Positions 58,597 through 64,000 of a DNA stretch of 64,000 bases are shown in pieces. The first letter of the stretch is position 1. Each line of letters begins with the position of its first letter. Made by a program: the position numbers and the translations under genes. The stretch comes from Alphaproteobacteria bacterium (lineage in GTDB: Bacteria > Pseudomonadota > Alphaproteobacteria > Rhizobiales > GCA-2746425), in assembly GCA_024743215.1 (NCBI GenBank), contig JANSWZ010000001.1, positions 744,001 through 808,000 on the forward strand, in the 5' to 3' direction. The notes beneath the pieces were generated by a model. The model was given only the letters and a program-made list of their open reading frames with translations, was not told where the DNA came from and did no database searches.

Positions 58597-58910
58597 GCTT
58601 TCAAATCCCTTTGTTGAACTGAACTGCCCCGAATACGCATCAGTTTTCCTGTCGGATTTGTTTTTTCGTCAGATCATTCACCAAAGCTCAACACGTCTTC
58701 TTTCAGTTCATTGCAAAGTGCGAAATCAAAGCGGAACCAACCGGTCCCGGTGTGATGGAGGCGAAGGTTTTCCTCTATCCGATTTTCCACGTCAATGACT
58801 GGGAATTGACAGGAACTGCAGGTCGGAAATTGATCCGCATCAACAGCTCCTGCCGATCCGAACACTACAAAGTTGCAGCTTTTGGAGATGTAATGGATCG
58901 GAGAGGTGTG
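58597..58910. promoter_or_regulatory. Divergent region between the secreted-protein gene and the flavoprotein
   Basis: The stretch should hold two promoters facing away from each other. An in-frame extension of the flavoprotein starts at 58752, but it would put about 50 residues ahead of the Tat signal. A 9-bp repeat TGAACTGAA/TTCAGTTCA is found at 58615 and 58702, too far apart for a simple operator. Confidence 0.4.
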
Positions 58911-60488
58911 ATGAAGAAATCAGATGACAACAGCCGTAGGCAGTTCCTTCAATCTATGACTGCTGCAGGCTTGGGTATTGCTACCAGTGGCACGATGATT
59001 GGCACGGCTCAAGCGGCAACGTCCGTTCAACCGGAAAGCTGGGATGAAGAAACCGATGTCATCGTTTTGGGTTACGGGGCCGCTGGCGCAGCAGCCGCGA
59101 TAACGGCACATGATGACGGCGCGCAGGTTCTGCTACTGGAAAAGCAGGCCGCTGACGCACACACTTGCAACTCGAAGCTGTGCTTCGGCGTCTTCCTGAC
59201 ACCGGATAATAAAGACGATGCCATCGCTTATATGAAGGTTGCATCACGGGTGAATGTCGACATGCCAGAATCCCAGGATATCGACGACGCAATGATTACG
59301 GTCTGGGCCGAGGAAATGGGCCGCAACAATGCATGGCTTTCGGAATTAGGCGCACCAGGCTTTGTCTTGTTCGCGGCTCAAGGGCGCGACGCAAACTGGC
59401 CTGGCAACAATGCCATCAAAGCCTATCAGATTGCAGGCTCCGATGGTCGCGGCGAAGTTGGCACCGGTATGTTCGATTTTCTTCATGAAAAGGTGGTTGG
59501 GCGTGGCATCGATATCCGCTGGTCGACACCTGCCCGTTCGCTGGTCTCCAAGGATGGAGAGGTAGTTGGTGTTGTGGCGCGAAAAGACGGTCGCGATGTT
59601 TATATACGCGCCCGTCGCGCGGTCGTTTTAAGCACGGGTGGTTTCAACGCTGACGAAAAGGCGCTGAAGACCTATCTTCCTGCCTTTCCAATGACCTTTT
59701 ACGGCAATCCGGGCAATACCGGTGACGGGCTGCGCATGGCTCAGGCGCTGGGCGCCGATCTGTGGCACATGACCGTTCTAGGCGGTGGGTTCAAGTCGAA
59801 ATTCGACGATTTCCCGACCGCCTTTGTACTGTCATTCGGATCAGATGCGCACATTGTCGTCGACAAATCCGGTCGTCGTTTCAAGGCTGAAAACCATCTT
59901 GGTGGTTACTCCGGTTATTGGAATGCCCTCGTCTACGATACCGTAGCCAACACCTGGCCGCGCATTCCCTCCTGGTTGATCTTCGATGAGCGGCGGCGAA
60001 CTGCCGGACCATTGACATCAACCATGTTCGGCGCTGCGGGACCGGCCGCCATGTATGAATGGAGCGCCGATAACAGCCGCGAAATCGAACGTGGCTGGAT
60101 CCTGCAAGCCGATTCAATCGAGGAACTCGCCGGCAAAATGGGTATGGAGGCCGATGTCCTGACGGCGGAAGTCGAGCGATATAACGGCTTTGCCGCCGAC
60201 CGGCATGATGCCGATCATGGCAGAATGGCTCAGCAATTGATCGCATTGGACCGCCCGCCCTACTACGCCATGCAACTGCTGCCCGGATTGAACAACACAT
60301 TTGGGGGGCCCCGCCGCAATGCCCGTGCGCAAATCCTCGACGTTTTCGGCGATCCCATCCCACGGCTCTACAGCGCTGGCGAGTTGGGGTCCCTCTATGT
60401 CCAATACCCGCAAGGCGGTGCCAATGTCGGAGAGTGTTTCGCCTTTGGCCGCATAGCTGGCCGGAACGCTGCGGCAGAGCAGGCCTGA
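58911..60488 (+). CDS. Tat-exported FAD-binding reductase subunit (fumarate reductase flavoprotein family)
   Basis: A 525-residue flavoprotein. A Tat signal is at the N terminus (SRRQFLQ, residues 8-14; cleavage near AQA at 35), followed by the FAD site G-Y-G-A-A-G (54-59) with Glu77, a capping domain, and the C-terminal FAD half with SAGELGSLYVQYPQGGANVGE. It belongs to the fumarate/urocanate/steroid dehydrogenase family. The next gene, a tetraheme cytochrome, starts within its stop codon; together they match the two halves of Shewanella-type flavocytochrome c. Substrate unknown: fumarate, urocanate or another enoate are options. ATG 58911 has GAGAGG upstream; ATG 58893 is also possible. Confidence 0.86.
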   Translation: MKKSDDNSRRQFLQSMTAAGLGIATSGTMIGTAQAATSVQPESWDEETDVIVLGYGAAGAAAAITAHDDGAQVLLLEKQAADAHTCNSKLCFGVFLTPDNKDDAIAYMKVASRVNVDMPESQDIDDAMITVWAEEMGRNNAWLSELGAPGFVLFAAQGRDANWPGNNAIKAYQIAGSDGRGEVGTGMFDFLHEKVVGRGIDIRWSTPARSLVSKDGEVVGVVARKDGRDVYIRARRAVVLSTGGFNADEKALKTYLPAFPMTFYGNPGNTGDGLRMAQALGADLWHMTVLGGGFKSKFDDFPTAFVLSFGSDAHIVVDKSGRRFKAENHLGGYSGYWNALVYDTVANTWPRIPSWLIFDERRRTAGPLTSTMFGAAGPAAMYEWSADNSREIERGWILQADSIEELAGKMGMEADVLTAEVERYNGFAADRHDADHGRMAQQLIALDRPPYYAMQLLPGLNNTFGGPRRNARAQILDVFGDPIPRLYSAGELGSLYVQYPQGGANVGECFAFGRIAGRNAAAEQA

Positions 60489-60925
60489 TGCGGTTGCTAA
60501 AAACTCTGGCGCAAGCAGCAACTGTCTGTTTGCTCCTGCAGCCTGTCGGTGCTTTCGCCTTTGGAAGCACCGAAACGGTTTCGTCGGCAGATTTTGCTGC
60601 GCTTCACCGCTATATCATCAAGATTAGTTCGGCCGATGCCACAAATTCAGAAACCTGCCTTGCTTGCCACGGGCCCTTTACTGCACTTCAGCAGAAAACC
60701 GCCGACTATGTTGCCCCGAACGGGGTGCCGGTTAATCCCCATATCACCTTCGATATGGCGATGCCGAACGATCCCCATAGTTCTGGCAAGGACCCAATCG
60801 AATGCACCGAATGTCATCAACCACATTCAATCCCGATCACTGAGCCTGTGCCGCCGGCCAATACCGATATGTGCGTCGCCTGTCATCACACTGGTACATT
60901 CCGAAGTTGTTCGAATTGTCACTAG
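60488..60925 (+). CDS. Periplasmic tetraheme cytochrome c
   Basis: A 145-residue protein with a signal peptide (1-24) and four CxxCH motifs at 57-61, 106-110, 129-133 and 141-145. The last His is the C-terminal residue. Extra His residues between the motifs can serve as second axial ligands. The ATG overlaps the flavoprotein TGA (TGATG). It should deliver electrons to the flavoprotein as the heme domain of flavocytochrome c does, with a quinol-side donor such as a NapC/CymA protein; none is encoded in this window. Confidence 0.9.
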   Translation: MRLLKTLAQAATVCLLLQPVGAFAFGSTETVSSADFAALHRYIIKISSADATNSETCLACHGPFTALQQKTADYVAPNGVPVNPHITFDMAMPNDPHSSGKDPIECTECHQPHSIPITEPVPPANTDMCVACHHTGTFRSCSNCH

Positions 60926-61058
60926 AATATCTTATGGAACTCAGCCAAGTCGAGCCAATGCACAAATCACTGAGGTGGGTTTGGTTCTTTCTGAGCCCCC
61001 ACTCTTCACACAGCGGCTTGCTCCGACAATTCCATCGCGTGCGTTCTAACGATCAGTC

Positions 61059-62531
61059 TTAAGCGGATGTCATTGATGCTTCTGTCATGGGCCAAATACG
61101 CCGTATTAGCTTGCTATATTTGGTCTTATTGGGATCAGTTGGATAAAGCCCGTCTACGCCTACATAAAATATTTTACGCGAGACAGGCTTGAACCCAGCA
61201 TAGAAATGATTTGTTGATTTGATCAACAATACATCCTTGGTCGAGATATCAACCCCAAGGTTTTCAAAAATATCTGGCTCAAAGGTCTGCGTGCGATTTG
61301 TGTTCAGGACTATATCAATCTCCGTTCCCACAATACGAACGACGGCAGCGCGACCCAGTGTTACACGGCTAGTGCCAAAAGATTGCCAACCTGGTTCCGC
61401 AGTTGCCAATACCTCAACACGCACATCAGTCGGTGTGCCGCTGGCGGCACCGGCTTTGCCGCCAATTCGCATGTCAAGAATTGCCCCTTCACCGGCGGCA
61501 ATGGCGAATGTTACCGCCAGGGGGTCCCAGATTGTGGCAATGCCGGCGCGCTTGATCCCGTGGTCGATTATGGCTTGCAACACCACGGTATTATCCCCAG
61601 CAACTCCACCACCAGGATTGTCCCAGACATCGGCAATCACATAGGGTTTGCTTTGCCTCTTTGAGGTCGAAACGATGTTGAGAACTGCTTCGATGTCATG
61701 CAATTCGAACTTCGTCAGTCCGCGCATAGCGCGTACTTCTTTACCCAGTTCTTCTGCCAATTGACTTGCTGCCGACACATCACCGTCAGACACCACAAGC
61801 ATTTGTGTCCCCACATCAGGAACATCCGCCGCCATAAATCCGTGAATGAGCGAAACCGACAAAATGCCGTCCCGCCCCTGAAGCGAACTCATCTTGTCGA
61901 CGAAGGATCGCATAGGCTGCTGATTGGTAGGGAAAACATCAATCATCTGACAGTCAAATGACGCCATTTGTGGAGATACTTCACCACGCGTCGCGCGAAG
62001 AGCCAGATCAACGAGATGTTCCCCTCTTTCCAAAAAGTCAGTGTGGGGAAATTCAAGAAACGCCGCTAGAATATCCGCAGCATCCATACGCTTTTTGGTT
62101 AAATGTGAATGTGGGTCTAATTCTGCCGCAACAACAACCTTCGGGCCTACGATGTTGCGTATATGCGTCAGCAAGTCCCCCTCGCAGTCATCGTAATCCC
62201 GCGCAACCATGGCACCGTGCAGTCCCAACACAACACAATCAACAGGCATTGCGGCCCTTAGCTGATCCAGAATTTCATCACGCAGGGCTTCATAAACATC
62301 AGTTCGAATATAGCCACCTGGTTCAGCCCAGGTTGCTGTGCCTTCAATTAACGTAAAACCCTCTTCGCGTGCACGCGCGCGTAACACCGGAATTGGCGCT
62401 GAACACAAGGTTGGCCCTTCGGGATGGTCACCTGGACCTGCGTAAAATGCAGATTCAAAACTTTCCCGATCTGTAGGCACTGGTGAAAACGTATTTGTCT
62501 CAGTTGCCAAAGAGGCAGTGAACACGCGCAT
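61059..62531 (-). CDS. M81 family metallopeptidase (MlrC-like)
   Basis: A 490-residue protein of the family that includes microcystinase C, which cleaves linear peptides in microcystin degradation; other members have unknown substrates. Zinc-binding candidates are the His and Glu residues in LGLHGAM, AAELDPHSHLT, and EFPHTDFLERG in the first third, with a C-terminal domain ending at residue 490. ATG 62531 has AAGGA about 9-10 nt upstream. The gene sits in a unit with a RidA protein and two ABC permeases, which suggests that it acts on an imported peptide or amide. The exact substrate is not readable. Confidence 0.88.
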   Translation of the reverse strand: MRVFTASLATETNTFSPVPTDRESFESAFYAGPGDHPEGPTLCSAPIPVLRARAREEGFTLIEGTATWAEPGGYIRTDVYEALRDEILDQLRAAMPVDCVVLGLHGAMVARDYDDCEGDLLTHIRNIVGPKVVVAAELDPHSHLTKKRMDAADILAAFLEFPHTDFLERGEHLVDLALRATRGEVSPQMASFDCQMIDVFPTNQQPMRSFVDKMSSLQGRDGILSVSLIHGFMAADVPDVGTQMLVVSDGDVSAASQLAEELGKEVRAMRGLTKFELHDIEAVLNIVSTSKRQSKPYVIADVWDNPGGGVAGDNTVVLQAIIDHGIKRAGIATIWDPLAVTFAIAAGEGAILDMRIGGKAGAASGTPTDVRVEVLATAEPGWQSFGTSRVTLGRAAVVRIVGTEIDIVLNTNRTQTFEPDIFENLGVDISTKDVLLIKSTNHFYAGFKPVSRKIFYVGVDGLYPTDPNKTKYSKLIRRIWPMTEASMTSA

Positions 62532-62557
62532 AAAATGAGTTCCTTGGGATGGGGAAA

Positions 62558-62923
62558 TCAAAGTGGCTTGTAAGCGACGGCTTCCACTTCGATTTTGATA
62601 TCAACCATCAATCTGGATTCAACAGTTGTTCGTGCAGGTGGATCAGTTGGAAAGAACCGTGCGTAAGCCGCGTTAAATGCTCCGAAATCCCGGGCGTCTT
62701 CTAACCAGACAGTCGTTTTGACCACGTCCCTTGGCTCACATCCAGCCAGCGCCAATGCGGCCTTGACGTTCTCAAGCACCTGCTCGGTTTGCTCGGAGAT
62801 CCCACCTGTCACCACTATACCGTCAGGGCCAAATGGCACCTGCCCTGAAATAAAGACAAAATCGCCTGCGCGCACCGCGGGAGACAATGGAACGTGAGAC
62901 TTACCAAAGTGAGTTTTAGACAT
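62558..62923 (-). CDS. RidA family protein
   Basis: A 121-residue protein of the YjgF/YER057c/UK114 family, which hydrolyses reactive enamine/imine intermediates formed during amino-acid breakdown. The conserved Arg is in PPARTTVE and the substrate cavity residues around GQVPFGPDG and EVEAVA are visible. I start at ATG 62923 (GGAAAG about 9 nt upstream); a longer frame overlaps the permease. The gene is next to the M81 peptidase, as often seen in catabolic gene sets for amides or amino acid derivatives. Confidence 0.92.
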   Translation of the reverse strand: MSKTHFGKSHVPLSPAVRAGDFVFISGQVPFGPDGIVVTGGISEQTEQVLENVKAALALAGCEPRDVVKTTVWLEDARDFGAFNAAYARFFPTDPPARTTVESRLMVDIKIEVEAVAYKPL

Positions 62924-62957
62924 AATTGCTCTTTCCTTTTGGAACCAAGTTCTTGGG

Positions 62958-63782
62958 TTATTTGACGGCACCAATGGCCAGGCCGCGCACCAGATAACGC
63001 TGGAGCCAGGCAAAAATGATGGCGACCGGAATGGTCGCGACCAGCGCTGCCGCCATGACATGATGCCACTCAATTGTGTAACGACCAGCAACGAGTGAGA
63101 AAATCTGAATAGGCAATGTGTAACTCTCCTGGCGCCGCAACATCGTCAAAGCAATGACAAACTCATTCCAGGCGTTGATGAAGGAGAAAATTGCGGTGAC
63201 TGTTACGGCCGGTATTGCCAATGGTAAGAACACTTTGACCAGCGCTTTAAAGGGGCTCGCGCCCTCCATCCAGGCCGCTTCTTCCAGATCTTTCGGGATG
63301 GTAGAGAAGTAGCTTTGCAACATCCAAACGGTAAATGCGATGTTGAATGCGGCGTAGACAAAAACCACAGAATTCACATTGTCCAAAATCCCCAACCAAA
63401 CCACCAATTTGAACAGGCCAATCACGAGGACCATGGGCGACAACATTTGCGATACAATTAGAAACTGACGGAAAAAGCCCTTCCCGGTAAATTGGTATCG
63501 GGAAAGAGCATAAGCTGCCGGTATTGAGACAGAGATCGCCAACCCGGTGGACACAACTGAAACATAAACAGAATTCCACAATGCAGGTCCAAAATTAGTC
63601 GCCTCCCACATGGTCACAAAATTGCGCCATTGTATCTGACTGGGCCACCAGGTGGGGTTCAATACTTCTGTCGCCGGCTTGATCGCGGTCACAAACATCA
63701 CAGTAAACGGGAATAATACCAGTACTACGAATGGCATAAGGAATGCCCAGGACCAAAAGGTGCGTCTCCACTTTGCGCTCAT
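62958..63782 (-). CDS. ABC transporter permease, carbohydrate type (MalG/UgpE-like)
   Basis: A 274-residue inner-membrane protein with six helices and the EAA loop in [19 protein letters not shown] and its downstream LPLAIPA. Such permeases work with a MalF-like partner, a binding protein and an ATPase; the partner is the truncated gene upstream. The ATG overlaps the stop of that gene (ATGA). The solute is not readable, but the M81 and RidA neighbours argue for a peptide, amide or amino-sugar. Confidence 0.92.
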   Translation of the reverse strand: MSAKWRRTFWSWAFLMPFVVLVLFPFTVMFVTAIKPATEVLNPTWWPSQIQWRNFVTMWEATNFGPALWNSVYVSVVSTGLAISVSIPAAYALSRYQFTGKGFFRQFLIVSQMLSPMVLVIGLFKLVVWLGILDNVNSVVFVYAAFNIAFTVWMLQSYFSTIPKDLEEAAWMEGASPFKALVKVFLPLAIPAVTVTAIFSFINAWNEFVIALTMLRRQESYTLPIQIFSLVAGRYTIEWHHVMAAALVATIPVAIIFAWLQRYLVRGLAIGAVK

Positions 63783-64000
63783 TCTTTTTCACCTCGCATA
63801 GCCAGCACCACATAGATGAGCGTGAAGAAGAGTAGGAGGGCAAACATCATTATGGAAAGCGCCGACGCTTCCCCAAGTTTTCCAAATCGAAAACCCAATT
63901 TGTAGAGGTAGGTCACTAAAATATCTGTTGAATTAGCTGGCCCTCCCTGCGTGGTCGCCCAGATAATCGGGAAGGAATTGAATACATAAATTGTGTTCAG
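63779..64000 (-). CDS. ABC transporter permease, carbohydrate type (MalF/UgpA-like), 5' part outside the window
   Basis: The last 73 residues of a permease, running off the right edge. They include the conserved [16 protein letters not shown] segment, then the last membrane helix ([19 protein letters not shown]) and a charged end. It stops inside the start codon of the next permease gene (ATGA overlap), so the two are one operon. Confidence 0.9.
   Translation of the reverse strand: MNTIYVFNSFPIIWATTQGGPANSTDILVTYLYKLGFRFGKLGEASALSIMMFALLLFFTLIYVVLAMRGEKE

Noticed and set aside
58615-58710. Pair of 9-bp inverted repeats TGAACTGAA/TTCAGTTCA
   Set aside because: Arms are about 78 bp apart; no hairpin or operator of a known type fits this distance.
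58752-58910. In-frame N-terminal extension of the flavoprotein from ATG 58752
   Set aside because: It would put about 53 residues ahead of the Tat signal, which has to be near the N terminus, and its ribosome site is poor.
60926-61058. Possible gene or mobile element remnant between the tetraheme cytochrome and the M81 gene
   Set aside because: Only short frames without ribosome sites; no terminal repeats and no transposase motifs. The stretch is 133 bp between convergent genes.

Overview
The window is a chromosomal stretch of about 50-53% GC from an alphaproteobacterium, most likely a (probably marine) member of the Hyphomicrobiales/Rhizobiales. This rests on the gene order rpsB-tsf-pyrH-frr-uppS-cdsA-dxr-rseP-bamA-lpxD-fabZ-lpxA-lpxI-lpxB-gltA, on LpxI in place of LpxH, on a 14-gene nuo operon whose NuoE has a long tail, on the DUF1467-mce-rnj-birA group beside nuo, on a DnaE-Lol-ProS block, and on an alphaproteobacterial type SOS box. 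The genus cannot be named from the sequence alone. Almost all genes lie on the minus strand and are housekeeping genes.

Regions. (1) 58-2029 (+): citrate synthase with an intrinsic terminator, then a glutathione S-transferase. (2) 2010-16881 (-): lipid A synthesis, outer-membrane assembly (BamA, RseP), isoprenoid and phospholipid steps (Dxr, UppS, CdsA), ribosome recycling, UMP kinase, EF-Ts and ribosomal protein S2. (3) 17090-24271 (-): DNA polymerase III alpha, a 33-residue membrane peptide under an apparent LexA operator, LolD, LolC and ProS. (4) 24296-24932: a gap of about 640 bp without a convincing gene but with a strong plus-strand terminator. (5) 24933-28064 (-): DUF1467 protein, methylmalonyl-CoA epimerase, RNase J and biotin-protein ligase. 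(6) 28071-43324 (-): complex I, nuoA to nuoN, with a pentapeptide-repeat gene inserted between nuoF and nuoG. (7) 43720-45451: a secreted cupredoxin facing an ECF sigma factor/anti-sigma pair. (8) 45579-51458 (-): tRNA-Asp, tRNA-Val, HU, Lon, ClpX and ClpP. (9) 51632-51846 (+): a short transcription unit encoding a 26-residue peptide behind a 13-nt perfect complement of the 16S rRNA 3' end. (10) 51988-58596: SDR, CoA-transferase, GFA protein, Tmk, D,D-carboxypeptidase, RlpA and a small secreted protein. (11) 58911-60925 (+): a Tat-exported flavoprotein translationally coupled to a tetraheme cytochrome c, a split form of a flavocytochrome c reductase. (12) 61059-64000 (-): an M81 (MlrC) peptidase, a RidA protein and two ABC permeases, the last cut by the window edge.

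The genes mostly serve the cell envelope (lipid A, BAM, Lol, RlpA, D,D-carboxypeptidase, UppS/CdsA), translation, respiration (complex I, cupredoxin, tetraheme reductase) and proteolysis (Lon, ClpXP). I see no CRISPR array, prophage, complete insertion sequence or classical defence island. The parts most likely to be new are small: the SOS-controlled membrane peptide, the 26-aa mini-gene with the extreme Shine-Dalgarno sequence, the shared helix-hairpin-helix tail on ribosomal protein S2 and NuoE, and the pentapeptide protein inside the nuo operon.
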